Below, piece by piece: positions 21,194 to 29,708 of a stretch of DNA of 64,000 nt. Origin of the DNA: Meridianimarinicoccus sp. MJW13 (GTDB taxonomy: Bacteria; Pseudomonadota; Alphaproteobacteria; Rhodobacterales; Rhodobacteraceae). Made by a program: the position numbers and the translations under genes. The stretch is from contig NZ_JACNMU010000004.1 in the NCBI RefSeq assembly GCF_014901205.1, forward strand, positions 124,001-188,000. Direction: 5' to 3'. The notes under the pieces were generated by a model. That model did not search any database, was not told the DNA's origin, and saw nothing but the letters and a program-made list of their open reading frames with translations. Within the stretch, counting starts at the first letter, position 1, and every line of letters begins with the position of its first letter.

Positions 21194-22125
21194 CCCCCAT
21201 TCTGTCCCGCCGCCGATTTCTGGCCGTTTCCGCCGTGGCCGTGGCCCTGCCCGCCGCTGCCGCAACCCCCGGAGCCCATGCCACATGGCAGGGGATCGCC
21301 CTTGGCGCCCCGGCGTCGATGCGGCTGGAAGGCGTGACGCAAGATCAGGCCCGTGCGATCTTTGCCGAGGTCGAGGCGGAACTGTCGCGGCTTGAGGACA
21401 TCTTCAGCCTGTATCGCCCCGACAGCGCATTGGCGCGGCTGAACCGCGACGGGGTGCTGACCACCCCCCCGGCGGAGCTGCTGGAGGTGCTGAGCCTGAG
21501 CGCCAGCCTGAACCAGGCCACCGATGGTGCCTTCGATCCGACGGTGCAGCCGCTTTGGCAGGCGCTGGCCGAGGCGCAGACCAACGGGCCAGGGCTGGAT
21601 GCCGAAACGCTGGACGCGACCCGCGCCCGCACCGGATGGGCGCATCTGCGCTTTGACCGCGATGCGGTGCGCTTCATGCGTCCGGGCATGGCGCTGACCC
21701 TGAACGGGATCGCGCAGGGCTATATCACCGACCGGATTTCGACGCTGCTGGCGGCGCGCGGATACGCGGATACCGTGATCGACATGGGCGAGGTCCGAGC
21801 CCGCGGCGTCAAGACGGGCGGCACCCCCTGGACCGCCGGGATCGCCACCCCCGATGGCACCATCGTGCGCCGGATAACCCTTGCGGATCGCGCTCTTGCG
21901 ACCTCGGCCCCGCTGGGAACGGTTCTGGACCCGGCGGGCCAAATCGGCCATATCATTGACCCACGTACAGGCGGTTCGGTCGAAGGCCGCACCCTGATAT
22001 CGGTGAGCGCGCGCACAGCCGCGCTGGCCGATGGTCTCTCGACGGCATGCTGCCTTCTGGAGCCCGAACTGATCAAGGTTGTGATCGGAGGTTTTCCCGA
22101 TACCATCCTTGAGACCCTGATCTGA
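21190..22125 (+). CDS. nosX: NosX, ApbE-type FAD:protein FMN transferase
   Basis: Periplasmic flavin transferase of 311 residues that attaches FMN to a Thr of NosR. It has a Tat signal (SRRRFLAVSAV) and the ApbE pattern, with GIAQGYITDR and the metal-binding region ALATSAPLG/HIIDPRTGG. Overlaps nosL by 4 bases. A single ApbE in the window would have to serve NosR and, if it is flavinylated, NirI. Confidence 0.93.
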   Translation: MTPILSRRRFLAVSAVAVALPAAAATPGAHATWQGIALGAPASMRLEGVTQDQARAIFAEVEAELSRLEDIFSLYRPDSALARLNRDGVLTTPPAELLEVLSLSASLNQATDGAFDPTVQPLWQALAEAQTNGPGLDAETLDATRARTGWAHLRFDRDAVRFMRPGMALTLNGIAQGYITDRISTLLAARGYADTVIDMGEVRARGVKTGGTPWTAGIATPDGTIVRRITLADRALATSAPLGTVLDPAGQIGHIIDPRTGGSVEGRTLISVSARTAALADGLSTACCLLEPELIKVVIGGFPDTILETLI

Positions 22126-22141
22126 AGCGAAAGGAATCGAA

Positions 22142-22525
22142 ATGAAATCAGGACTTCTCTCTATGGTCGCCGCACTGGCCACCGCTGTTGCCCTGCCCGT
22201 GATGGCAGACGGCGACCCCGAAGCCGGTGAAAAAGTGTTCAAGAAGTGCAAAGCCTGCCACGCGGTCGGCGAAGGCGCCAAAAACAAGGTCGGACCCGAG
22301 CTGAACGGCATCGTCGGCAGTGCCGCCGGCCAGGTCGAAGGCTTCAAGTATTCGGACAACCTGCTGGAACTGGCAGAAGGTGGCCTGACCTGGGACGAGC
22401 CGACCCTGACGCTTTATCTGACGAAGCCCAAGGACCTGATCCCGAAAACCAAGATGTCCTTCGCCGGTCTGCGCAAGGATGAAGAAATTCAGAACGTCAT
22501 CGCGTACCTGCAGACATTCGAATAA
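22142..22525 (+). CDS. Small class I cytochrome c (c550/c2-like)
   Basis: Periplasmic cytochrome of 127 residues with a signal peptide (about 1-22), haem site CKACH at 36-40 and a probable axial Met in LIPKTKMSFAG (about residue 105). Size and layout match cytochrome c550/c2. It begins 16 bases after nosX with AAAGGAA before the ATG and is followed by a strong terminator, so it is probably read as the last gene of the nos operon and could carry electrons from the bc1 complex to NirS, NorCB and NosZ. Paracoccus uses c550 and pseudoazurin for this; no pseudoazurin gene is seen here. Confidence 0.88.
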   Translation: MKSGLLSMVAALATAVALPVMADGDPEAGEKVFKKCKACHAVGEGAKNKVGPELNGIVGSAAGQVEGFKYSDNLLELAEGGLTWDEPTLTLYLTKPKDLIPKTKMSFAGLRKDEEIQNVIAYLQTFE

Positions 22526-22567
22526 TAATTTCCGAAGTTTCGCGCGAATCGCGGAATGGAAATGCGC

Positions 22568-22597
22568 AAGGTGCCCGGCTGGAAAGCCGGGCACCTT
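22568..22597 (+). terminator. Rho-independent terminator of the nos operon
   Basis: A 12-bp perfect stem (AAGGTGCCCGGC / GCCGGGCACCTT) with a 6-base loop is followed by TCGTTTCGG. It lies 43 bases after the cytochrome c stop. Confidence 0.85.
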
Positions 22598-22696
22598 TCG
22601 TTTCGGCAGCAGTTTGCCGAGCGTCCGGCCGGGTCGGACCTGTTGCGCAGGTCTTGTCTGGCCAGCCCTGCGCGCATTCCCTGGCCAGAACAGCAG

Positions 22697-22724
22697 AAGG
22701 CCCGGCATTGGGGTGCCGGGCCTT
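22697..22724 (-). terminator. Hairpin downstream of the aldehyde dehydrogenase
   Basis: An 11-bp perfect stem (AAGGCCCGGCA / TGCCGGGCCTT, 6-base loop) lies 33 bases past the end of the minus-strand aldehyde dehydrogenase gene. The U-tract is weak on that strand. It could work in both directions. Confidence 0.6.
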
Positions 22725-22756
22725 TGCAATGTGTCGGGGTCAGATCGCGGCGCGGA

Positions 22757-24268
22757 TCAGCGCAGATCCTCGGGCAAAAGCGCTGCCGGCAGGTTCTGGT
22801 AGCAGACCGGACGCAGGAAGCGGCGGATCGACAGGGTGCCGACCGATGTGGCGCCAAAGTTGGTGGACGCCGGATAGGGGCCGCCGTGGACCATGGAGTC
22901 CGCCACTTCGACCCCGGTGGGGAAGCCATTGGCCAGAACCCGCCCGGCCTTGCGCTCCAGCACCGGCATGAAGGTGCTGGCGACGGCGGTGTCACCGTCG
23001 TCCACATGCAGGGTGCAGGTCAGCTGCCCTTGCAGCGCCTCGGCGACGGCGCGCATCTGGTCGGCATCCTCGACGGTGACGACCAGACCCAGCGGGCCAA
23101 AGACCTCCTCGGCCAGCACCTCGTTGGCCAGCCACGTTTTCGCGTCGGTGACGAACAGATAGGGTGCCGCCTCCCGCGCATCGCAGCTGGTGGTCAGGAC
23201 TTCGCGCACCCCGGCGGTGGCCGAGACCCGGCGCTGGCCCGCGCGATAGGCACTGGCGATGCCATCGGTCAGCATGGTCTGCGGTGCGGTGGCATTCAAT
23301 GCTTCGGTCGCGGTGGCAATGAAGGCTTCGGCCTCGGGTCCGGCGCGCAGCACGGCGATGCCGGGGTTGGTGCAGAACTGCCCCGCGCCCATGGTCAGTG
23401 ATCCGGTCCAGCCCTTTGCAATCTCGGTGCCGCGTGCCGAAAGCGCCGCGTCGAAGATGAACATCGGGTTGACCGAGCCCAGTTCGCCGAAGAAGGGGAT
23501 CGGCTCGGGACGGCTGGCGCAAAGGTCGAACAGCGCGCGGCCCCCGCCCAGAGAACCGGTGAAGCCCACGGCCTTGATGATCGGATGCTGCACAAGGGCC
23601 GCGCCCACCTGGCGATTGCCGCCCTGGATCAGGCTGAAGACCCCCGGATGCACATCGCATTTCTGGATGGCGGCGTGAATGGCTTCGGCAATGATCTCGC
23701 CAGTGCCGGGATGGGCGCTGTGACCCTTGACGACCACCGGGCACCCGGCGGCCAGCGCGGCGGCGGTATCGCCGCCCGCGGTCGAGAACGCCAGCGGGAA
23801 GTTCGAGGCGCCGAAGACCGCGACCGGGCCGATGGGACGCTGCATCATGTGCAGTTCGGGGCGGGGCAGCGGCGCGCGATCGGGCAGGGCCTCGTCATGG
23901 CGGCGGTCCAGGTAGTCGCCTTTCAGGATATGCTCGGCAAACAGACGCAACTGGCCGGTGGTGCGCCCGCGCTCGCCCTGAAGGCGCGCTTCGGGCAGGC
24001 CGGTTTCGGCGCTGCCGATGGCGGTGATGTCGTCGGCGCGGGCCTCGATTTCATCCGCGATGGTGTTCAGGAAAGCCGCCCGGCTTTCGCGGCTGGAATA
24101 GCCATAGCTGGCAAAGGCCGCTTCGGCGGCCTGGGCGGCGGCGTCGACGTCGGACACGCGGCCAACGGAATAGTCAAACGACGGTCCCGTGGCGGGCTCG
24201 GACGGGAAGCGATCGTCTCCGGCAACCCAGTTGCCTGCGATCAGGTGATTTCCGTGAGGGTGAAACAT
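22757..24268 (-). CDS. Alpha-ketoglutarate semialdehyde dehydrogenase
   Basis: NAD(P)-dependent aldehyde dehydrogenase of 503 residues, here the last step of hydroxyproline breakdown (2,5-dioxopentanoate to 2-oxoglutarate). Visible are the oxyanion Asn156 in GASNFPLAF, Lys181, the general base Glu262 in FFGELGSVNP and the catalytic Cys299 in GAGQFCTNPG. The sequence matches the KGSADH group found with hydroxyproline and sugar-acid clusters. It lies 108 bases after gntR on the same strand, and a hairpin follows it. Specificity is inferred from the pathway genes next to it. Confidence 0.88.
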   Translation of the reverse strand: MFHPHGNHLIAGNWVAGDDRFPSEPATGPSFDYSVGRVSDVDAAAQAAEAAFASYGYSSRESRAAFLNTIADEIEARADDITAIGSAETGLPEARLQGERGRTTGQLRLFAEHILKGDYLDRRHDEALPDRAPLPRPELHMMQRPIGPVAVFGASNFPLAFSTAGGDTAAALAAGCPVVVKGHSAHPGTGEIIAEAIHAAIQKCDVHPGVFSLIQGGNRQVGAALVQHPIIKAVGFTGSLGGGRALFDLCASRPEPIPFFGELGSVNPMFIFDAALSARGTEIAKGWTGSLTMGAGQFCTNPGIAVLRAGPEAEAFIATATEALNATAPQTMLTDGIASAYRAGQRRVSATAGVREVLTTSCDAREAAPYLFVTDAKTWLANEVLAEEVFGPLGLVVTVEDADQMRAVAEALQGQLTCTLHVDDGDTAVASTFMPVLERKAGRVLANGFPTGVEVADSMVHGGPYPASTNFGATSVGTLSIRRFLRPVCYQNLPAALLPEDLR

Positions 24269-24376
24269 GGTGTGGCCTCTGTCTTGTGTAAGCAGTGGAG
24301 TGCGATGATCTTAGCGTGGATACGAGTGCCCCGGAGGGTCGTGCAACCGGTTTTCCGAAGTCGGTGGGCAGCGGTG

Positions 24377-25069
24377 TCAGGCGGTGGCGTCTTCGGCAGA
24401 GGAGGCGCGGTTTTCCGCCACCAGCGCCAGCAGGGCCTCCTTGGTGCGGGTGATATGCCAGGTCAGCATTGCGCAGGCACCCTCGATGTCGCGGGCCTGG
24501 GCCAGTGCCAGCAGGTCGCGATGCTCTTTCTTGGCGGGCTCGCGCTGCTTCATGACGCTCAGGTGCATCCGGACATAGCGGTCGGAATGCACGCTGACCC
24601 CTTGCAGAACGTCATTGGTCAGCCGCCGGTCGGCGGCGGCGTAGAGGGCCGAATGGTACTGATGGTTCAGCGACCCCCATTTGCCCACGTCATCGGCGTC
24701 ATAGGAGGATTCCATCGCCACCAGAATCTCGTCGCAACGGCTGAAATCCGCGTCGGTCATGGCCGGGATGGCGCGGCGGAACAGATCGACCTCCAGCAAC
24801 ATGCGCAGGTCGAAGATCTCGGCGATCTCGCGCAGGGAATGTTTGGTCACGGTGGCGCCGCGATTGTTGGTGAACTGCACCAGCCCCTCGGCATCCAGCC
24901 GCTTCAGCGCTTCGCGGATCGGCATGCGCGACACGTCGTATTCCACGGCCAGGTTCTCCTGCCGGATGGTCTCGCCTTCAGCCAGCTCACCGCTGAGGAT
25001 TCGTTCGCGCAGATCGTCCGCAATGATGTCCGGAAGGGTGTTTTTCTTGACAGCACGGGTGCTTGCCAT
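24377..25069 (-). CDS. GntR family regulator with FCD domain
   Basis: Transcription factor of 230 residues: N-terminal winged helix (about 12-75, with VEYDVSRMPIREAL as the recognition region) and a C-terminal all-helical FCD ligand domain with metal-ligand-type Asp/His residues (FDLRMLLE, HYQYHSAL-type His, HITRTKEA). Start ATG at 25069 with AAGAGG 9 bases upstream; a frame that continues to 25111 lacks support. Divergent from the reductase gene at 25227. Shared operator-like repeats at 25099-25113, 25191-25207 and 37654-37676 suggest that it controls the whole hydroxyproline locus. Confidence 0.85.
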   Translation of the reverse strand: MASTRAVKKNTLPDIIADDLRERILSGELAEGETIRQENLAVEYDVSRMPIREALKRLDAEGLVQFTNNRGATVTKHSLREIAEIFDLRMLLEVDLFRRAIPAMTDADFSRCDEILVAMESSYDADDVGKWGSLNHQYHSALYAAADRRLTNDVLQGVSVHSDRYVRMHLSVMKQREPAKKEHRDLLALAQARDIEGACAMLTWHITRTKEALLALVAENRASSAEDATA

Positions 25070-25098
25070 TGGCGGCCTCTTGCAGCGTTGTTTTCCGT

Positions 25099-25113
25099 AT
25101 TTTGGATACAATA
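25099..25113. promoter_or_regulatory. Operator-like repeat before gntR
   Basis: ATTTTGGATACAATA is an exact inverted copy of the 15-mer at 37662-37676, 30 bases before the gntR start codon. The GTAT/ATAC core resembles sites of FCD-type GntR regulators. Confidence 0.6.
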
Positions 25114-25190
25114 AGAATTTTACCTAGGATTTTCAAGCGTGAAACGGCACGGGATTTCGGCAAATGGGATGGTATTGGCGGGAGGGATGA

Positions 25191-25207
25191 TGTATCCCGT
25201 ATACAAA
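25191..25207. promoter_or_regulatory. Operator-like palindrome before the pyrroline-2-carboxylate reductase
   Basis: TGTATCCCGTATACAAA holds arms TGTAT and ATACA with 5 bases between. Its core TATCCCGTAT recurs inverted at 37654-37663. It ends 9 bases before the GGAGG ribosome site of the downstream gene. Confidence 0.6.
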
Positions 25208-25226
25208 CAGCAAAGTGGAGGCCCGG

Positions 25227-26243
25227 ATGGAGCCGAAAACCAAACTGACCCTGGACGAGGTGCGCGGCCTTGCGACCGACGTTCTGACCCACAGCGGCTA
25301 TGACGCGGCCCATGCCGGGGCCATTGCCGAGATGCTCTATCGCTGCCAACTGGACGACTGCCAGTCGCATGGTCTGTTCCGGCTGCTCATGTGCGCGGCG
25401 ACCATGCGCGACGGCAAGATCGACGGGGCAGCGGCGCCGCAGATCACCCCGTCGGACAATGCCATCGTGCGGGCCGACGCGCGGGACGGCATGTCGTTGC
25501 TGGCGGTGCAGGCCGGGCTGCCCCTGCTGATCGAGAAGGCACGGGCCCACGGCATGGCGGCGCTGACGGTGAACAACTGCTTCCATTTCTCGGCGCTCTG
25601 GCCCGAGGTCGAGGATCTGGCGGGCGCCGGGCTGGCCGGGCTGTCGATGGTGCCCAGTCATTCCTGGGTGGCTCCGGCCGGCGGGCGGCGCGGCACCCTT
25701 GGCACCAACCCGCTGGCCTTCAGCTGGCCGCGTCAGGGCCAGACGCCGTTCACCTTCGACTTCGCCACCAGCGGCTTCGCGCGCGGCGAGATCGAGCTTT
25801 ACAAGCGCGCCGGAAAGCAACTGCCCGAAGGGGTGGCCATCGACCGGGACGGCAACCCGACGCGCGACCCGCAGGCGGCGCTGGATGGTGCGATGCTGAC
25901 CTTCGGCGGACACAAGGGATCGGCCCTGTCGATCATGATCGAACTGATGGCCGGCCCGCTGATCGACGACCTGACCAGCAAGGAAAGCCAGGCTGCGGCC
26001 GGGGCCGATGGCACAGCGCCCTATCACGGGCAGATCATCCTTGCCTTCGATCCCGATCAGTTCTCGGGCGGGACGGCCGAGGCCAACGATGCCCGCGCCG
26101 AACGCCTGTTTGCCGATATCGTCGATCAGGGTGCGCGTCTGCCATCGCAGCGCCGCTATGCCGCCCGCGCCCGCAATCTTGCGCGGGGCTATGTGGAAAT
26201 ATCCGAAGGACTGCACCGCGACCTGCTGGCCCTGCTGGGCTAG
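25227..26243 (+). CDS. Malate/lactate-dehydrogenase-family Delta1-pyrroline-2-carboxylate reductase
   Basis: A 338-residue NAD(P)H-dependent oxidoreductase of the type II malate/L-lactate dehydrogenase family (DpkA/LhpI group). Next to 3-hydroxyproline dehydratases, its likely reaction is reduction of Delta1-pyrroline-2-carboxylate to L-proline. Family features include the conserved YRCQLDDCQSHGLFR substrate helix, TVNNCFHFSALWPEVE and the cofactor segment GTNPLAFSWP. GGAGG lies 5 bases before the ATG at 25227; an in-frame GTG at 25215 is less likely. It converges on the dehydratase operon. Confidence 0.85.
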   Translation: MEPKTKLTLDEVRGLATDVLTHSGYDAAHAGAIAEMLYRCQLDDCQSHGLFRLLMCAATMRDGKIDGAAAPQITPSDNAIVRADARDGMSLLAVQAGLPLLIEKARAHGMAALTVNNCFHFSALWPEVEDLAGAGLAGLSMVPSHSWVAPAGGRRGTLGTNPLAFSWPRQGQTPFTFDFATSGFARGEIELYKRAGKQLPEGVAIDRDGNPTRDPQAALDGAMLTFGGHKGSALSIMIELMAGPLIDDLTSKESQAAAGADGTAPYHGQIILAFDPDQFSGGTAEANDARAERLFADIVDQGARLPSQRRYAARARNLARGYVEISEGLHRDLLALLG

Positions 26244-26253
26244 GCGCGGGTGT

Positions 26254-26278
26254 CCCGGCGTGCAGGACGCACGCCGGG
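26254..26278. terminator. Hairpin between convergent genes
   Basis: A 10-bp perfect stem (CCCGGCGTGC / GCACGCCGGG) with a 5-base loop fills the 49-base gap between the reductase and the convergent hydroxyproline operon. It is probably a bidirectional terminator, with no clear U-tract. Confidence 0.6.
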
Positions 26279-26292
26279 CGCGGCACGGTGGG

Positions 26293-27318
26293 TCACACCC
26301 CCCAGGTGTCGCTTAACCGATAGCCACCGGGCCAGGGATCGTCGGGATCCAGCATGTGCTGGTGAATGCCGGTGATCCAGCCCCGGCCGCTGATCTCGGG
26401 CACGATGGCCGGACGCCCGCCCACGGTGGTCTGCGCTGCCACCCGCCCGGTGAAGCGCGATCCGATGATCGAGATCGCCTCGAACTCCTGATCCGCCGTC
26501 ATCTCGCCCTTGGCCAGCATCAGCGCCATGCGCGCCGAAACCGCGGTGCCGGTGGGCGAACGGTCGACCTTTCCGGGCTGGATCGTCACCGCCGAACGCC
26601 CGCGCAGGCCGGTGGCGGTCTGTTCCAGCGGCCCGCAGAAGGCGCAGAACGAGATATGCGCCCAATCCGGGTTCTCGGGGTGCACGAATCCAAGCTGGTC
26701 GTTTGCCGCGGCCACGATCCGGTTGCCCAGTTGCGCGATCTTGCGGGCGTTGGCTTCGGTGATCTCCAGCCCCAGATCGGCGGCCTGCACCACCACGAAG
26801 CTGTCGCCGCCATAGGCGGTGTCCACACTCAGACGCTCCAGCCCCGGCACGTCCAGCGCGGCGCCGATCTGGCCGGCGAAACTGGGCACGTTCTGGACGA
26901 AGATCCGTTCGGCCTTGCCATTGCGGCACTCGGCGCGCACCCGCACCAGCCCGCCTGGCGCTTCCAGCGTCAGCCGGGTTTCGGTTTCGGTCATCGGCAG
27001 GATGCCCCCGTCCAGTAGCACCGTCGAGACGCAGATCGAGTTCGAGCCCGACATCGGCGGGGTGTATTCCGGTTCCATGATGATGAAGCCCATGTCGGCC
27101 TCGGGGTGCTTCGGCGGCACCAGCAGGTTGACATGACGGAACACGCCGCCGCGCGGTTCGTTCAGCACGAAGTTGCGCAGGGTTTCGTCACGGGCGATGA
27201 AATCGCGCTGCGCCCAAAGCGTGTCGCCGGGCGGTGGGGCGACGCCGCCGACGATCACGTCGCCGACCTCGCCCTCGGCATGGGCCGAAATCACATGGAT
27301 GGTCTTGTTGCTGCGCAT
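26293..27318 (-). CDS. Proline racemase-family trans-3-hydroxy-L-proline dehydratase (Ser/Thr type)
   Basis: A 341-residue member of the proline racemase superfamily. Where racemases and epimerases have two catalytic Cys, this protein has Ser90 ([10 protein letters not shown]) and Thr256 (DRSPTGTA). A Thr at the second site is known for trans-3-hydroxyproline dehydratases, which release water to give Delta1-pyrroline-2-carboxylate. From memory, a Ser/Thr homologue from Roseibium (Labrenzia) aggregatum beside an enolase-type dehydratase has this activity. The next gene upstream in this operon is just that partner. Start ATG at 27318. Last gene of the operon. Confidence 0.82.
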   Translation of the reverse strand: MRSNKTIHVISAHAEGEVGDVIVGGVAPPPGDTLWAQRDFIARDETLRNFVLNEPRGGVFRHVNLLVPPKHPEADMGFIIMEPEYTPPMSGSNSICVSTVLLDGGILPMTETETRLTLEAPGGLVRVRAECRNGKAERIFVQNVPSFAGQIGAALDVPGLERLSVDTAYGGDSFVVVQAADLGLEITEANARKIAQLGNRIVAAANDQLGFVHPENPDWAHISFCAFCGPLEQTATGLRGRSAVTIQPGKVDRSPTGTAVSARMALMLAKGEMTADQEFEAISIIGSRFTGRVAAQTTVGGRPAIVPEISGRGWITGIHQHMLDPDDPWPGGYRLSDTWGV

Positions 27319-27329
27319 GGGGCCGGGCC

Positions 27330-28433
27330 TCAGGAATAGCTGGCGACAGGATCGCCAAGCGTGTCGAAGATCGGGGTGATGCCCAGACCCGGACGGTCGG
27401 CGGCTGTCATCCGGCCATCGACCCGTTCGGGCGCGCCCGAGGCGATGGCCACGGTGCCGTAGCTGTTGAAATCTGTGGCCGAAAAAGTGAACTCCGCCGG
27501 GGTGGAACGCGCCAGATGGGCGATGGTGGCGGTGGTGATATCGCCGCCCCAGGTGTCCTCGATGGTCATCGGGATGCCATGGGCGACGCAAAGGTCGCGC
27601 ATCAGCCGGGCCTGGCTCAGCCCGCCGACCTTGCTGATCTTCAGGTTGACGACATCCATTGCATCCTCGGCAATGCCGCGCACCAGCGTGTTGGGGGTGT
27701 CGATGACCTCGTCCAACACGAAGGGCAGGGGGGTGCGGCGGCGGATCGAGACGCATTCCTCGTAGGTCAGGCAGGGTTGTTCGACATAGACATCCAGCCC
27801 GGCGATGGCCCCGACGACGCGGGCGGCCTCGTGCCGGGTCCAGCCGGTGTTGGCATCGGCGACCAGCAGATCGGTGGGCTTCAGCACGGCGCGGGTGGCG
27901 TGGATACGCTCGATATCGTCATTGGCGTCACCGCCGACCTTGAGCTGGAACTTGGTATAGCCCTCGGCGGCATAGCCTTCGATCTTGCGGGCCATGGTGT
28001 CTGGGTCTTCCTGGCTGATGGCGCGATACAGCACCACGTCGTCCTGCGCCGCGCCGCCCAACAGCACGTACAGCGGCAGGCCCGTGGCCTTGCCCAGCAG
28101 ATCCCAGCAGGCAATATCCACCGGTGCCTTGGCATAGGGATGGCCGCGCAGGGCGGCATCCATGGTGCGGTTGATCTGCCCGATGTTCAGCGGATCCTGC
28201 CCGATCAGATGCGGTGCCAGCTCTGCCAGCCCGGCGCGGACGCCAAGCGCGAAGGACGGCAGATAGGCCGAGCCCAGCGGACAGCATTCGGCATAGCCCG
28301 ACAAGCCTTCGTCGGTCTGGATTTCCAGCACGGTGCTGTCGAACACTTCGACGAAATTGCCGTTCGACCAGTTGTAGCGGCCTTCCTTCAGGGGCAGGCC
28401 CACCTGATAGACGTTGAGCTTGGTGATCTTCAC
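27330..28433 (-). CDS. Enolase-superfamily cis-3-hydroxy-L-proline dehydratase
   Basis: A 367-residue mandelate racemase/muconate-lactonizing-type enzyme. It closely resembles, from memory, the cis-3-hydroxy-L-proline dehydratase described in Labrenzia aggregata ([26 protein letters not shown]-like segment, DTWGGDI near the C-terminus). Catalytic features: Lys in KFQLKVGGD, metal ligands in [14 protein letters not shown] and VLDEVID, and a second Lys in NLKISKVGG. The product is Delta1-pyrroline-2-carboxylate. The start is a GTG at 28433, with AGGA 8 bases before it and the expected first residues [10 protein letters not shown]. It lies 11 bases before the trans-3 enzyme. Confidence 0.87.
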   Translation of the reverse strand: MKITKLNVYQVGLPLKEGRYNWSNGNFVEVFDSTVLEIQTDEGLSGYAECCPLGSAYLPSFALGVRAGLAELAPHLIGQDPLNIGQINRTMDAALRGHPYAKAPVDIACWDLLGKATGLPLYVLLGGAAQDDVVLYRAISQEDPDTMARKIEGYAAEGYTKFQLKVGGDANDDIERIHATRAVLKPTDLLVADANTGWTRHEAARVVGAIAGLDVYVEQPCLTYEECVSIRRRTPLPFVLDEVIDTPNTLVRGIAEDAMDVVNLKISKVGGLSQARLMRDLCVAHGIPMTIEDTWGGDITTATIAHLARSTPAEFTFSATDFNSYGTVAIASGAPERVDGRMTAADRPGLGITPIFDTLGDPVASYS

Positions 28434-28446
28434 GGAAGCGGTCCTT

Positions 28447-29700
28447 TCAGAAACGGGCGGCGGAATAGGGCTGCGGGGACAGCGGCGGCGGGGCACCGCG
28501 CATCAGGGCGGCCAGAAGCTCGGCGGTGCCGGCGGCCTGTGTCAGCCCAAGGTGGCCGTGACCGAAGGCATAGAACACACCCGGCACACGGGGGGAGGCG
28601 TCGATCACCGGCAGGCTGTCGGGCATCGAGGGGCGGAAGCCCATCCATTGGGTGCCACCTTCGGTGCGCAGCCCCGGCAGAAAGCTGGCGGCCTTGCGCA
28701 GCAGGATCTCGGAGCGGCGATAGTTCGGCGGCAGCTTGAGACCGCCCAGTTCCACGGCACCGCCCACCCGCACGCCGCCGTTGATCCGGGTCACCACGAA
28801 GCCATGCGACGCGAAGGTCAGATGGGTGCGCAGATCGAAGGCCCCCGGCGGCAGGGTGGTGTTGTAGCCGCGCTCGGTCTCCAGCGGGAAACGGTCGCCC
28901 AGGGTCCGCGCCAGGTGATGTGACCAGGCCCCGGCAGCGACGACCACCTGTGCCGCGACGCGGGGGCCGCCATCGGTCTGCACTGTTACGCCGTCGGGAC
29001 CGGGCTGAAGGGCGCGCACCTCGGCCTGGGTGATCGTGCCCCCGCGCTGGCGCAGGGTCGCGGCCAGATGTTCAGCCCAGGTTTTCGGATCGACGGTGTT
29101 GAGCCAGTCCGGGGTAAAGGCCGCATGGGTGAACCGTGGGTCCAGCCCCGGCTGGATCTCGGCAATGGCGCCGGGGCTGTCGAGCAGGTCGAAGGCGATG
29201 CCGTGGCGGCGGCGCAGTTCCCACCCCTCGCGACTGGCCTCGAACTCGCGCGCACCTTCATACAGCTGCAACTGGCCGTCGCGCTGCATCAGGGGCTCGC
29301 CCTGCACATCGGCGACCTGGCGTTCCAGTGCGGCGCGGGAATGGGTCATCAGCCGGGCCTGGGCCGACAGCGCGGCCTCATAGCGGTCGCGCCAGCTGGC
29401 CCGCCAGAACCGCAGCATCCACGGCGCAATGTTCAAGGCATAGGCGGGCGGGATCGACAGCGGCCCTTGCGGGTCGGCCAGCCATTTCGGGGCCTTGCGC
29501 ATGATGCCCGGTGTGGCCAGCGGCACGATGTCGGTGAAGGCGAAGGCCCCGGCGCTGGCCGCCGAAGCCCCTTCCGCGACGCCGGCCCGGTCCAGCACCT
29601 GCACGCGGTGGCCCTGACGGGTCAGTTCCAGCGCGGTCGAGATGCCGATGATGCCGGCACCGATGACGATAACATCCTGGGGGGCGTTGGTGGGGGTCAT
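28447..29700 (-). CDS. FAD-dependent D-amino acid dehydrogenase, probably cis-4-hydroxy-D-proline
   Basis: A 417-residue DadA/DAO-family flavoprotein with the FAD-binding motif [10 protein letters not shown] at the N-terminus and a C-terminal FAD segment [14 protein letters not shown]. In hydroxyproline loci this enzyme oxidises cis-4-hydroxy-D-proline to Delta1-pyrroline-4-hydroxy-2-carboxylate, passing electrons to the respiratory chain. Start ATG at 29700; the long upstream extension to 30369 is antisense-like sequence inside dctM and is rejected. Lies between dctM and the cis-3 dehydratase in the operon. Confidence 0.85.
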   Translation of the reverse strand: MTPTNAPQDVIVIGAGIIGISTALELTRQGHRVQVLDRAGVAEGASAASAGAFAFTDIVPLATPGIMRKAPKWLADPQGPLSIPPAYALNIAPWMLRFWRASWRDRYEAALSAQARLMTHSRAALERQVADVQGEPLMQRDGQLQLYEGAREFEASREGWELRRRHGIAFDLLDSPGAIAEIQPGLDPRFTHAAFTPDWLNTVDPKTWAEHLAATLRQRGGTITQAEVRALQPGPDGVTVQTDGGPRVAAQVVVAAGAWSHHLARTLGDRFPLETERGYNTTLPPGAFDLRTHLTFASHGFVVTRINGGVRVGGAVELGGLKLPPNYRRSEILLRKAASFLPGLRTEGGTQWMGFRPSMPDSLPVIDASPRVPGVFYAFGHGHLGLTQAAGTAELLAALMRGAPPPLSPQPYSAARF

Positions 29701-29708
29701 GTCAAGTC

